Shown here: positions 38,801 to 53,800 of the stretch, piece by piece
Layout: every line of letters begins with the position of its first letter
Numbering within the stretch: the stretch's first letter is position 1
Source: Gymnogyps californianus
Lineage: Eukaryota; Chordata; Aves; Accipitriformes; Cathartidae
Assembly (NCBI RefSeq): GCF_018139145.2
Contig: NC_059483.1
Coordinates: 124,001-188,000 of the forward strand
Length of the DNA stretch: 64,000 nt
Direction: 5' to 3'
Notes under the pieces: model-generated
Databases searched by the model: none
What the model saw: only the letters and a program-made list of their open reading frames with translations
Told to the model about the DNA's origin: nothing
Position numbers and translations under genes: made by a program

Positions 38801-41800
38801 ATATTTTTACTGTCTCTTTTGTATCTTCTCCTGCACTTATGCAGCCCTGAACCCTGGCAGAAAATTTCGGGCTGCAAGTCATTTAACCATCAGCAGTGAT
38901 GTGGTGAGTCAGTTTCTGTTGTTAAGAGGGCTGTAGCCCTTTTCACACATGTCCCACTGGCCCTGCATACAGGAATATGGGCTGTGCAGCCCTCCATTTG
39001 TGCCACAGCCTTGACTAGGCCATAATTCTGCAAAGGAGTGCAAATTTCCAAGGTGATCAGGAGGATGGGAGCTCCTGAATACTTTCAGCAATTAAGCTTC
39101 ACACTTGAAAGTCCAACCCTAAGGCCTTAGGAGATCTGATTAGAAGCAACAGAGAACACCCTACTGCTCAAGTTTATGAAAGCTTTCTTTGGACTCACTT
39201 GCGAGCGATTTGTATCCTCGAAGCTCAAGGACTGGGTTTTAGTTCCTGCTGTCCACATCTATGTAAATTACCTGATAACTGTGTGCAGTGTGTTGGTATA
39301 GTCCGTCTGAACACACACCTCCAGCTTCCTGTTGATTAGAGCAACAGTTTTCAATGACGGTTTGCAAAATTCTTCTAAGATAGTCAAGAAAAATGAATCT
39401 TTCATCACTTGGCTGGAATACCCTTCACAAGGGTCCACATCCCTACTGCAAAAATTGCAAGTATTTGCAAATCAAAACAGGTGAAAAACCACTGTTTAGG
39501 ACATATGCTATTAACACTCATGCTTTCTGTTTTGCATTACACACTACATCATTGAGCAGTTAGAGAGTATCTCAGACTCCAGGCTCCTGAGCTCTGTTCT
39601 CAACTTTTCAGGTAGCTTATTGTGTAGCCACAGGCATTTTTATGCATTTATTGGTATGAAGGGCAAAATAATACTTGCCTGTGTCTTAGGAGTTTGTTAC
39701 CTGCTTACCTGTTCATGTTTGAAAAATTCTTTAGAAGTTTGGCCCCAGAAAAGGGCCATAAAAAAACGAGCATTACTGCTGCTATTAACATTAAAGTACT
39801 GTTTGCAGAATTTATTTTAAAATAAATGGCTTATGTGCCTGGAATATGTATTTGCTGTGGCCTCTGTAAGTGCTGACAGCTTTTCACCCTGGGACCATTG
39901 TGAGGAGGAGAGATGGATTATTACAGAAGTCATACATTTTGCCATTAATTCTTATTTCTCCCTCTTATTAATATTTCCTATTTGTGCATGAGTGGATGCA
40001 CAAGCTTCTTTGCCTCCTCGATCATGTATTGCAGTAATAATCAAAGCTCAGATGGGATGGGACACAGTGCTGGCACTGCACTTTTCTGATGGCTTCATTG
40101 GTTTCTGTGAAAATTCAGACTTTCATGTACTGAAAGTGATGGATTTCACCCAAATCTTCAAATATGAGATTGCTGCAGTGCTGTTTTACTGAGTCAGCAT
40201 CAATGGACTGTAACAACAGCAATAAATGTCAAAATCATGACTTTGTTGCAGCCAAGGGAAAATGGCTATGCCAGAATCTCCAGGAGCTCGTCTTAAGAAA
40301 CAGTGTTCTCAGCAGTAGTAACTCTGAAGCCTACTGATGACCACTTCATAACAGATGATACTTGCTTCCTTACTGATCTCTCTTCTGAAACACTCGCCTT
40401 TGCTAGTATTACAGAAACATTTTGGAGTTGTGGCTAAAGCTGGGACCAAATTCCAAGAAGTTGTTACCATTTTGTCTTCCAGTGTGTTCATAACTGTCAT
40501 CATAACCCACTACTATGGCAAATACTGAAGTGTCACAAACCTAGCTATTATAACTGAAATAGAGAATTTAAAAGGAAGATCAGAAATCAGGTTGGTAATA
40601 AACATTGAGAGGAAAGTAATTTAAACTTGGGATAAAGTGAGATAAATTTCAAGTAGTCCAAAATGGTTGTATCAGCTTGAAGGTCACAAGAGGCTGAAAG
40701 TATTACTGGAACAAAGAAAGCACAGAAATGAGTTTCTGGCACTTTCTAGTTTAGGAACTATTTTTGATTCCTGGGGAGAGTTCAGCTGCTCAAACCCAGA
40801 TGTTAGCTGCAAAGAGGGAAGTGTCTCTTGGCATCTGGAGACATTACAGTAGCCAATGTCCTGTTGTTAATAGATGCTCTCAGTATTCAGAAACAGCGGT
40901 TTTTTCTTCCTTTCAGTCAGAAAGGCAAACTGTGACCAAACGTGCTGTCATGCAAAGTATGTAGTGGAGCTAGACTAAACCATAGTGGTCACTTTAAAGA
41001 ACCAAGAGACACATAAAACTGGCTTCTTTCCTGCTCTAACACACTAAAGTTGCGACCACTTCAGGCTTCCCATATTATGTCTCCTGTTGGGGTGGGGCGG
41101 GGGATTGGATCTTGGAAACAGTTTGAAACTTACTAGCAAATACCTGCCTTTGGGTTCAGTGATTTTTTTACTCAGTCTCCTCTACCCTGAAAGCTCCTCA
41201 GGTTGCAGAGCAATGCCATGTATGGTGAAATTGCAGGAAAGCGAGTCACTGTGGAATATGGTAATTCCTGCATTAACACCTGAATGGTTTTGCATTATCT
41301 GCTTATCACTGCTAATGCTGTGGATTCTCTGTTGTGCCACTACCACTCACGCCACCACCACTCATGCATTGCTTAATGGACTATTTAGCCTGTGGATACA
41401 TTAAGACAACTACTGCATAGCTATGGCAACATATTTTCATCTTGGCATATAGCATCTTTACTGCATCAGTCTTAAGGCCCTACCATCACTGCCAACGCTT
41501 TTTTGTAACAGCCAAGGCCTGCATGAACATATCCTTCCCTCTGCCAGTGCACCTAGCTCAACCCATGTGCTGTCTTGATTCTGATGCCTGGGGACACTGT
41601 GTGGAAAAAAAAAACAACCCAAAACCACAAAACCCCAAGACTAGAATAATCTCCTAAACACTGTCTCTTAAAACCCACATTTATTTAAAGACCTTATCTT
41701 CTAAGGACCATATCTTAATCCTTTGAAGCTACTGGCAAAACTCAGGTAGGATAAGAATTTGTCCTAATGTATTAATCAAAAAAACCCTTTCAGAACTGGC

Positions 41801-44800
41801 TTTTTTTTTGATGCTTCACATGTCAGCTGCCACTCAAAAAGATCACCAGAAGCTAACATGTATAGGTGTAGTTTGGTTTAGCTTTGGATGAAATAAGTAT
41901 ATTTACCTTAGCTACCCAAAACAGATCTTTACATAAAGAGCATTTTCTGGAGTTCTTAGTAGTAAACTTACTCTGACTGAAGCTAAATCAAGCCCAGGAC
42001 CTGGAGAGAATTTCAGTGGAAGAGTGTACACTGAAGGATAACCCTGAGCATTTAACCCCTACACATCCCGGGAGATGAGCCCACCAAACTAAAGTTGTAG
42101 TTAGAATATGCTATAAAAATTGGGTGCATGCCAGACTCCTACTTGGCCTGTGCATTCAGGGTGTGCTTTGGTGGTGGGTGTGCTTGTGCTCTGAATATAT
42201 GCCCATAAGGAGCATTCTATGTGCACAGCCCATATAGGCATGAGTGTGTAGGACACACATTTAGGGGCTTTTGATGTGTATATGTTTCTGCGGGTGTATG
42301 TTGTGTGTATCACAAGGTTACTTGAGCTGGCTGTTTTGTGCAGGCTGATGGTATTGTTGAATCTGATGTTTCCTGGCAGGATGTTTGGTGAGTTTTGCTG
42401 TGCGCCTGTTTCCTGAGTCCAGTCTCTGTTTACAAGGATGTTGGGGCCTCTTTGCAGCATAGTATGGGCTGCTGACACTGGCAGGCCCCCTAACTGCCCC
42501 CCAACCACAGGACTTTGCAACTCAGACACTGTCTCTTATCTCACCCTTCCAAGAATTTCTCTACAAAGGCTGCTTGTGTTGCAAGTGGGGTGCAGGAAGC
42601 TGCTATCAAATGGGAGACTGTTTAATGCTCTAGCTGGCAAGGCTGGAGTATAGGAGGTTTTGGAGTCAGAGCTTGGAAAATGCAGACCCAGCACACATTC
42701 AGGCTGCTCCACTGACACTCAGGGGATGTTTAACGCAGACTTGAATAGAACAACACAGGGTTCATAATGAACTACCCTTTAAAACATTCAGAAAAACCAA
42801 ACATGTGATAGGAACTTTTAGACAGCGAGTGCATTACGTATGGATGCCAGCAGTTCAGCAGAGCATAGATAAACTTGTTTGGATCAATAAATTTGGACAC
42901 CGTAGGTTAGAAAACTTGCACTGACCTCTAACATTACTGGGTTCCCATCACAACAGAGGGGATTATAAAAAGAAGGGGGGAAAAAGAAAAGTAGTAACAG
43001 AAAAAAAGAAAACTAAAGAGCAGACATACCCTTCTTTCTCTGTGTTATCAACTGTTGTTTTGGGGACTGTGTGGGTGCATGGAGCAGTGCAGAATAGAAA
43101 TATTTACTCCCATATCAATATCTGAGCAGTTTCTGCTCAGTTTTCTGGCAAACAGGAAGTGGGTCTGAAGCTCAAGGACTTCTGGGAACTCCCCTGAGGG
43201 TTGTGGCAGTCGATCTCTTCTACCACAGATTCCTGAGGGGCTGCAAGATCAGCTTTTATCACGGCCCAGTCCTCACTGCTTCAGAGAACAGTGTGCAGTG
43301 TGAAGCAGAGGATGCATAAAACCATTGGTACTGATGCTAGTTCTGTCCATACCGTTCATATAGCCATCACTCAGGTCTCCAGTGTAGATGTGGCAAAGGA
43401 GACAGCAGCGAATGCAAACCCTTTCTTTCTTCATGAATATGTGTGACTTGCTGAGCAAGCTTTGAAATATTTGTCATAATTTCATTGTGTCAAGCTGTGG
43501 CTGGTGGGACCTCAGAGTCACAACCCACCCCTATATACTGTGGGGGAGAAAAACAAGAGGGAAAAAACTCCAATGAGCAATTATAAAGCAAAGTCCTCAC
43601 TAATGTTTAATAAAATCTTGGGATATTAACCAGAGCTGTCATGATAACGGTATGCACCAGGGTGTCAGCCTTAATCAACAGTAATAAAAGAATGAGCTGC
43701 CTTTTAAAGAAATATGTAACTTTTTAAATAAATAAAATAAATGGAGTTTGCTGTTCAAGAAACCCAGTAGCACATTATGCCAGAATCCTGAAAATCTCTC
43801 TTAGGAGTTCACTTCCTTGGGCTTAGTGCCCATAACTAGTTACCTTTTCTTGTGGTTTGAAACAAGCCTTAAGTACTGGCACTGATGAGTGGCAGAGGAA
43901 GTCCTGTTTTCTCATATAATCCTTTGAATGTTCAGGAGACAGCAGAATCACCAGGCAAATACGACATTTCACTAGTATTCTCTTATTTCACAGAGTATTC
44001 TCTTAATGTTAGCAATAAAGTCTGCCCGCCTTTTTACCTTTTTCCTACCTGGCTGCTGGAGTCCTAGTTGCTACTAGCAATATCAAGTGAAAATAGCTTT
44101 AATCTGTTTTTCACTGAAAGGTTTACATTTGCTCAGTTTTTTCTACCTTAGCCTCCTAGATACTTGGTGTGCAGTAGGTTGTGATGAATTTTCTGGTTAT
44201 GCATAGCCCTGGTTAAACGGAATCATCATGTGGTCACTACTATGCAGGTGTCACTGTGCTGACTGGATTAATGTTAGCATGGAGGGTAATTTATGGAGCA
44301 ATAAGTAAATCACAGAAAAACTCTGTGACAAGCCATTTGTCACCTTGTTCTAAGGAAATTCTATTATGTTGTTGCAAAAGAGTAAATACTCCACTTCAGA
44401 CTACAGAGAAGAGAACATGAGACTCCTATTCTGACTTGATAATATGCTTTTATATACTCAGTTGAGAAGTGTTATATTAAAAGAGCTTTAAACTCCACAT
44501 GAGTTAAGACTTACTAGAAGGACACAGAGAAATACACAGTAGAGTGGCCAATGCAGGAGAGCATGGGAGTCTTTTTGTTAAAATGTTAGAATGAAATGTT
44601 TCGGCTTTTTCTACAAAAATATTGGCTGATCCTACTCAGTAAACTCAATTCAATTTTTACAAGTAGTAAAATTTGAAGTAAAAGTTTTGGGGAAAGTCAC
44701 TCTTCAGTATATTTTGCCTCACATTAATGGGAATCTGCATTTTAAAGATGGGCAGCTAATGCACATAAGCCTGATTTGCTGTGAATCAGACAGCTACTTA

Positions 44801-47800
44801 ATGAACTGGTGTCCACGAGTGAACTCATGACCCTAATAAAGGCAACAACAGTTTCGCTGTTAAGTCCAAGGTGATAAGGATTTAATCCCATGAGTATTAA
44901 TTCCATGTCATTTTTCTTTAACCATTGTTCCTGCTCTGTAAGAAAGCTGAACTATGACCTTTTAAGAAAACATCCATAAGGCTCCACTTTCTGGTTTTTT
45001 TCAGGCAAGCAAATTCGTGAAAATTTTACACCAGCAGTTTTAGGTGGTCAGGCAGTATTATCAAGACCCCCAAAATTCCAGTCATACAGGATACATTCTT
45101 TTATTGCCAAATCATGCTTTAGTTTCCTCCCTTCTTCTCTGTGTCTCTCTTTATCACAGTTTTCCTTCCAAAATATAATATTACCATCCAATTGGCTATA
45201 TTTAAAAGTCTTTGTCACAGAAGAATCCAAGTGAAGCTGGTTTCTGTCTACTTTTTAATTTCTTGAGAATTTCTGCATTTAAGATGCCTTGTCTCTGGCA
45301 TCACACAGTGTTACCTATGCCTTGGTTTTACATTGCCTTGCACATCTTTGTTCATAGTATCCCAGTACAGTAATCAAGGGGCTGATGTGAGAAGCCTGGG
45401 AAAGACAACAAGAGAACGAGCTGCTTGTTCAAGTAAAGCAGAGAATGCATACACACAAGTGTTACTTTGGCAATGCTAAGGCCCACCAATACTGCTATTC
45501 CTTCTAGTAGTAAGGGAAGGAGAGGCCAGCAAAGACCTATAAGGTTCAGTTCTGCTGTTTCATTTATTTGTTTGTTGGCACGAAGGTAAAAGGCTGCAAT
45601 AATGTCTATGATTAAGTTAGGCAAACAGCAGAGAAGATCTGATCCCATTTAGTATGAAGCTGTTTGAAAAACATGCATTCTGCAAGCAGCTGTGAGAACT
45701 ATGGAAATATTTGGGGTGTTAACATACAGATTTTTTTCCTCATAAAATGAAAAAAGTTTCTCATTTTTGCCCTTCCATGGTCTCTGCTGTGGCTGACAGA
45801 CTCAGCAAAGCTGTCAGATGTCTAGGCGAGTTTTGCTAGCCATGAAGTACTGTTACTGCTCTCAACTATCCAAACCATTCCTCCCTGAATCCTTCCTCCA
45901 GATCGTGGCACCTCTCCTCAACCTCCACTTCCTTTTTGCCCAGAAAATGGAAGTCCATGAAGCCCAGCCCTACCCCTGGCCTCACGGCAGCTTCACTGTC
46001 AGGGGGACCCTGAGAGAGTCAGAGCTGCAGCATCCTGGGCAGTTAGTTGGTATTGCCAGGTAGTAAATGCAGAGCCTACCTTCCCAACTTGAACATGGCA
46101 TTACCCTTAAAACAAGCAGCTGTTTCACCCAAGCTGAATAAAAAAGAGCTGATTATCTACTTGCTTAGCCATTAGCAACTGTAAAAAATGGGAAGAAATC
46201 AAAGTCCTGGATGCAGACTCCCCAGAGTTTTGTGGAAACGCAGGTCTTGATCTAAGCTGTGTGGCTTGGGCCTGTCTTAAGTAACAGTCCTAGCAGTTCA
46301 TCAAGTTACTGCTTGTTCTGGGTATCCCCCCCAGGAGTAATGGGCAGGCCTGCAAGCCATATTGCAAATTATTGATTTTGTCTTTCTCTTCATATAGATG
46401 AATGATGTTCTGCTGTACACATATCCCCAGAAGGATGGCAAATACCAACTGAAAAACACCTTGGCTGTGTCAGGCATGAAGGTAATGCCTCATCTGTATT
46501 ATAGGCTGGAATTAAAGTTGTATAGTGGGCTGTTAGTGCTCTGCAGGTTTATGTCTCATATCCAGCAAGGGAAAAGAGGGGATGGACCTGTTATCAGGGG
46601 ATTCCCTTGCCTCTTACAGGAGATAGAAGGAAAAATAATATAAAGCAAACATACACAAGATTATCTATAAGGCTGTGACTTAGTACGACAGCCTTATTCA
46701 GGCTGCATAAATAATACAAGCCAAAATCAGATTTACCATCTGATCATGCAACTGGAGACAGAAAAGATTTAATATCCCATTTTGTCCATTCCTCTCTTCA
46801 TGTCTCTAGCCAATGCATGGTTGTTCCCTACAACATATTCACTAGCGCTTAGTCTGCCCGGTTTTAAACTCCTGCCACTCAAAATTTACATTAGCTTTCA
46901 TTTGCCTGGTTTTCATGTGCCCTTTAACTGTTTTCAGGAAAAGCATTAATGGGTTCAAAAAGCAATTAGCCAACTTTATGGGGAAAGGGTGTATTGGGAC
47001 CTATTACATGCAATGATATAAACACAGTCCCTTCTTCAGTAAATTTCTAAATTGCAGATTACAGAAACTGGACACAATTATCCTGTTCTTACACTCTTTC
47101 CCTAAGCATCCATTGGCACCAGTACTTGGGCAACAGGAGATATTGGGCTGGAGGGGTCTTTGCTTCTTACCTAGCCATCCATTATATACCTCCCACAAAG
47201 AACCTTCATAACTGTTCTATAGCTAATATGCCAAGTTGTATTTATGTGAAAGAGGACTTGAAGTGGCAAGTCAGGAGTCTGGGGATCTAGGAAACATGCA
47301 AGATGAGAATTACTAATCATTAATTCCAGTGGAATGACACAGGTGGGTTGAGGTGTTATGAAAAGGTGGGAGGCTGATCACCCTAGAGACCTGATAGTCT
47401 AAAACTAACTATGGGTTCCCAGCTGGGGTAGGAATAGCCAAAACACTCTACCATTAAGTGAAAAGGAGATGCAGAGCAGGTACTTGTTGGGGTACATTTG
47501 AAACACTGAGTCACTGCCATAATAGATGCTCGTTAATAACAACGTATCAATACCATGAAGCTATGTTTCTCCTAAGTGGCTGTTGCTATTAGTAGGCAAC
47601 TAATACACTACATGGCAGGGAAAAGGTTTTACCTGAGCTGTAGCTTTTAAGTATTTTTTTTGCTCTTAAAGAGCCTTGCTGCAGACAGGCATTCACTGAA
47701 GTGCTTCGCTGTATAATGTCTGCATGTCAGGAAGAAAGTTATTTCCATTCATTCCAAGAATAGCCAAAACTTTTGCCCAAAATCCTCTGACACTTGTCAG

Positions 47801-50800
47801 ACTAAACATCTCCTAAGCTTGTCATATTAAAACTGAACCCGGCTTGATACTTTATCCTTACCTTTATAGTTGGATTAAATGATTCTTTTTCCTTTAGCAC
47901 CACCACCATATCGAAATAGAGAGCATTCCTCATTACACCAGCAATACAAAAGACAGAAAACCCTACCTGCCCATCTCTTTGCATTGAAATATGAAACAGA
48001 TGGCTGGGACATCATAGATCCATATGCATTGAGATTTGTATGGTGTACTGGTTATAGACAGTATAACTCATGTCCACATTCATGTTCATGGTATTTGTTT
48101 CTAGGTCAGCCGCCCAGTGACAGAAAAAGCCCAAAACGTCCTGAAGATTGAATATGATGAATATTGCCTGACCCTGTCAGCAAGGTACTGTCCCCAAACA
48201 GCCATGGCAGATGGTGTTATGTTCTAGAGGTGTCTCTCTAGATTAGTCTAACCAATATCCAAGACTTAACTGGTGTCTCATTCTTTTTTAACTCAATTTC
48301 AGTCTGTGCTTTTGTGACAGACAATGGCTGAGTGCTTGATTACACAATGAAGATAGTCACTATAAATGCAAAGCTCATAAACTGTAACTAATTCAACTCA
48401 TATACTGAGTAAAGATTAGAAGTCGGCTCTGATAACATCTTAAACAGAAAGGAAGGAGAAGAAAGTCTGTTACTAAGAAGCCTGAGTCCTTTCGATTATC
48501 TTTCACACTTTTTCCCTGTGACACTAAGAGTATGTTGTATTTCCCTTTTATAAGTTCACTTGTTACCTCATACCACTAGGGTTGCAAAACTGCTGGAGAA
48601 AACAGTAATTAGGTAATACCATGCAATAGATATAAAAGCATTTAATAGTGCTTAAATGACAAAGCCAAAATTAAACCTTACTGGCAACCTCATGGGTCTT
48701 TCTAATAAAAGGAATTTCACTAATGAGTTTGTGTCGTGCTAGTACGGATTGCAACTGAGAGTCAGGGTCTCTGTCCTGGGATCACAAGCTAATGCCAGAA
48801 GGAGATTGTAGGTCAGTTTCTGATCAGAAGATAACAGTGTACTGTATTTTTTCATGCTTGTAGCCCAAAATTATCCTGCAAATTTACCTAGAGCTACAGC
48901 AGAAAGGTGGCTGGCTTGATTTTCAGGTGTAGTTTACTACAAAAGACATAGCACACTAGCAGTGGTATTCAAATTAAGTCTTCCAAACAACAGGTCTTCA
49001 ATGCTTTTAAGTACTGACTTTCCCACCATCAGTCTCCAACTACAGCAGGGCTAGAAACACAGCAGACTTCCCTAAATTACACAGTGCAATAGAAAGACAG
49101 GGAGGGCACTTACTTTCTTATTCAGAATCAGAATTTGGAGCTCTCATCCTTCCCAGAGCACTTGCCATCTGTGAGCAGTGCTCAGATACCTGTCAAAGCC
49201 TTTTTGTCTATTTCCTTTTATAACCAGCAAATGAAAAAATATCTGAGATTTTCTTAGAGCTGCACACTCATCACAACCCTCAAAATATACACACAGTACT
49301 TCTGAATTACCTGCTGCCAGTTACAAAAGCAGGATGTGTACAGTCCTTTGGTATTGTATAGGGGAAATAACTGCTGCATGTCCCCTTTATTCAGGGCAAC
49401 TGAAGTTGGCATCCCTAGTGAGAAGCTTGGGATGTTCTGCTTGCATTGTTATGTTGTTTCTTTGCCTTTTGTACTCATATCAAGTCTGTGCTTAGTTAGC
49501 CTAAACAAAGCATGTGAGCCACTTTGAGCTGTGTTTCTTTGGTAGTAGATAGAATCAGGGCCTGAGACTAAGGTTGCCCTTCTGGTAACAGCCAGACAGA
49601 GACTGACTCTTATCATAGCACTGGGACAGAGCCCCTTTCCCTTCCTTGTGCTGCTCTTTCTGGGACTGATCTACCATAAGTCACCCAAGAACACTTTTTC
49701 CTCTCCCTTTCTGTACTGGCTGGCAGAGCTGATGAGACACTGGTGGGACAGCATGCTCTCCTAACCCCACTGCACAACATCCTTGGCCTGCTACACTCAC
49801 CAAAAGGAGCACCAAAGACAGAAAAGTACCAGAAGGCTTCAAGCGTCCCTCAAGACTGTATCTTTTACTGCTCACACCGAGGTGCTGCAAGTCTGCACTG
49901 AAGGCCAGTTGTTAACAATCACAACCCAAACCTCAATGCCTTTACACTTGTATGAGACAAAGTGAATGCATTGAGGAAATACAGCATGAGGGACTAAAGG
50001 CAGTAGAATGAGGATGACCAAAGCTCAGAATTCAGTGTGGCTATATGAGCAGATGGCACTGTAAAGTCTTTACATCTCCTGCTGAAAACGGCTCGCTCAC
50101 CCAAAGAGCCATGTTACTGGCTTGCAGTGAGCTAGTAACAGATCTGAGCACAGAGCCTGTATGGAGAAGGCTCATACTGCTCTTATACCTTTATTTGCAT
50201 TTCAAAAATGTTCTTCTTGGACACAGAGGTAACCATGTGGTGCCTATATAAAATAGCAGAGCACTGGGAGAACGCAGTCAGTGTTACCTCCCTAAAAGGC
50301 TAATTCAGAATGACAATGATAAAACTGTGACAAAATCCCATCCCGTCCCAGTCCAGTTTCTGTGTTCCATAGATGTCCGCTGCTGTCCAGGAGACTGCAG
50401 TGAAAATTTGACCCTCTCTTTCTATTTGCTTAAGGAAAAATATATGAGCCAACACGGATAACTGATAGCTCAGCACAAAAGGTGTAGCCCAAAAATCACA
50501 CAAGGACCAAATGTGGCAATGGTGAATCAAGGTCTGAGCTTCTCTGAGCCTCAGAGGTTCAGCAAAAATTCCTCTGAGCCTTCATGCAACCAATGAAATA
50601 GCTACTTAAGAATAGGCCAGTGCCAATTGACATAATCTATCTTCCTTATCAGCAGACAGGTGTTATTCCCACATTTAGACACCAATAATCTGTGATTACT
50701 GCCTAGAGATGTTTAATGGAGTGGAGAAGAGGTTAAAGAAGCCAGTTAGATATCAGGCTTTTAATAGCAGATTGTCCCTCTAATCCCTCTTTCCCAAAGT

Positions 50801-53800
50801 GGCTTTAATTTACATCACTACATGGGCCATGATTTCCTTTGTTTTCTTAAATCATATCTTAATTCTCAAGTGAAGAGAATTTCCAAGAAAGAATTAGCAA
50901 GAGAAAGGTTGAAGCCAGGACTTCTTTTAGCACTTTGCAGGCTGTGAACATGATTTGTCTGGAAGATACAGACATCTTCAGATTTCTTGGGAAGTGTAAT
51001 TTGACAGGACTTTCAATAGTAAAAAGGACTGACTAGTAGTGTGACTCTTGCCAGAGATAATCTCCTGTAACATAACCCCTTGGCTTGCAGAGGTTAGCCT
51101 ATGTGCAGTAGATACACTGGCTCAGAGTTTCTGCTCCAATTTCTGCTCCAGGCTTGTTCAGTTTTACAGAGGCTGGTGTTTTTCAGACAAGGGCTTATGC
51201 TTACAGTGCAGAGGGATGCTAAGTCAGAGATCATTGATAAAATATGGCATTTCCTCTCTTTTTGTGCCCTTTTTTTTTTTTAAGACCACAAAAGACATTG
51301 TTCTCAGATGTCTTGTTTGATGGCCTTCATGAGGACAGTGTGAGGAAATCACAGCTGAACAGCAGCTGGCAATGATGCCACTGCTAATTTTTACAACAAA
51401 GTCTAGTGGGTAGCTTTAATGTGAGTGGCTGGTATGACTCAGGGAGGGTAGACCACACTGAGTCGCATTCCCTCCTGCGACTGATGCTGGGAACAGCTAG
51501 AGCTGTGCACAGTTTCAGATGGACAGGAAGTGCACAGTTTGAAGTCACAGCAGGAAACCCAGCTAACACAGGCAGGACAGCTTATGGCTGTAACAGAGCA
51601 AATGCATCTGGGAAGTAACAGGCACTAAGAACCCTGCTGCTTTTCTGGGATAGCCAGACTGTCAGAGAAGCACGAAGTGCTCACTGTTTTGCCTTGTGCA
51701 AAGGGAGCATCTAGGGGCCAGTCTGGAGAACTACTGGCTTCCATGCATAACTGCAACTAGAGGGAATGCAGAACTTCTTTCCCAAATTGCTGTCCTGGCC
51801 TCTTGCCAGGAGACGGGAGATTGTCTGTGATGGAGCTAGAGGAAAATGAAAGCATTCACATCTCTACTGTGGGTGACAGACTTCTGCATTTCCCAACATG
51901 CAGATCATCTAAGCACCCCACTGTAGAGATGAGCATAAACACGCTTACTTTGAGCAACCCATGCCAACACTACATGCACTAGAGCACCTAGAAGCTAGGG
52001 CAGACATGACAAAAAGAGACATTTCATATTGTCCTATGTGATCTAGGATTGAGCAGCTTATAGCAAAGTCAGAGACTACTTTGAAAAATTTTCTGGGCAT
52101 TTAGTTCCTTCTCAGTCACAGTCCTAACCATGGATCTACACTAATCATCCCACTGAATATGTCTCAACTGTCAATTTTGTTTCTGGTCGGAAAATGACCA
52201 GTTCAATGCAATAGTGGGGACAAACAAACATTCATAAAGTAAAGCTTTTCTCCTCTGATCCAGAAACAGCTTGTTTCAGTCCCTGCTGTGCATGACATTG
52301 ACTGCTCTGCTGTATTTCATTCCACAGCTCTTGCTCGGAAAGGGATGACTGGTACAGCTGCATCAGCAGACACATCCCAGATGACTACAAAGCTCACAAC
52401 ACTTCCACTTTCCACAGCAGCGTGGAGGTAAAAGGAGGCCAAGTCTTTCAATGCTTGAAAGGGGAAGGGGGAAGGGAGAGAGAGAGAGGGGAAAGGAGAA
52501 GGGTTATAAAATGCAGAGTTCCTAGTGGCAAGACATTCTTGCTATTTTCATTTAAACCAGTATGCCAAGCTTAAACAATGAAGCTCATTACAACTCATGG
52601 GCCATCTCTGAAATGTTAATCACACTCTATACTCTGTGGTCTTTGCTTAAATAGGAGTTCTTCTGGAGGAAGATTGTTTTGTCCTAAAGGGTAGCTATTT
52701 TCGATGAACTAAAAATAGCTACAAACTTCATATAGTTACACTAATATCATATACACAATAAAATCACTGCCAGTGCAAACTCCACCAGCAATATTCTAAT
52801 TGTATCAGCACAACTGATGTATATTATTGTTGTCTCATTAATTTCAGTTGTACTACTCCCAATTAAGAAGGCAAAGAATGCATCTGACAAAAAGTAAAAA
52901 TGCTATTTTAGGTTACGTAGAACCCCAGTTTTACTCATTAAGACTAACTGGGGAAAAAAAGAGTGCTGGTGAGGCCACACCTGGAGTGCTGTGTCTAGTG
53001 CTGGGCTCCTCAGTACAAGAGAGGCATGGAAACCTTGGAAAGAGTCCATCAAAGGGCCATGAAAATGATGAAGGGACTGGAACATCTCTCATAGCAGGAA
53101 AGGCTGAGAGAGCTAGGACTGTTCAGCCTGGAGAAAGGAAGGCTCAGGAGGGGATCTCATCAATGTATATAAATACCTGAAGGGAGGCTGTAAAGAAGAT
53201 GGAGCCAGTCTCTTCTCAGTGGTGCCCAGTGACAGGACTAGAGGCAATGAAACACTGGAGGTTCCCTCAAGCATCAGGAAACACTTTTTCACTCTGAGGG
53301 TGACTGAGCACTGGCACCGGTTGCCCAGGGAGGTTGTGGAGTCGCCATCCTTGGAGATATTCAAAAGTCACCTGGACACGGTCCTGGGCAGCTGGCTCTA
53401 GGTGGCCCTGCCTGAGCAGGGGGGTTGGACCAGATGAACTCCAGAGGTCCCTTCCAACCTCAACCAGTCTGTGATTCTGTGATTTAGTTTTTGAAGACTT
53501 CAGAAAGTAAAAAATTAATTCAAAAAACAAAACAGGATTTTCCTTCTGGCCTGAAACTACTCTACTTTCAAATATTTAACAAGAAAAAATTAGAAATTAG
53601 TATAGCAACCTAAACCAAATCCTTTTTCAACAAATGAAAAAATAATTTCTTTTGCAGCTCTGCTTCTGATGTAAACCCAAATGTGCGCAAGGAGACATTT
53701 GGAGGAATTTGATTTTTGTGTGTTTAAATCCGATTTGTCTGCAGAAGTCTAATTTCCTCATGGAAACCCTCCTAACAAACAGTCCTTCAAAAGCACAAGA

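Noticed and set aside
42101..42529. A 142-residue minus-strand open frame
   Set aside because: It lies in GT/CA-rich low-complexity sequence and has repeated threonine/proline; no family recognised.
53219..53401. Plus-strand open frame with [18 protein letters not shown]
   Set aside because: It is the CR1 ORF2 C-terminus, not a host gene.
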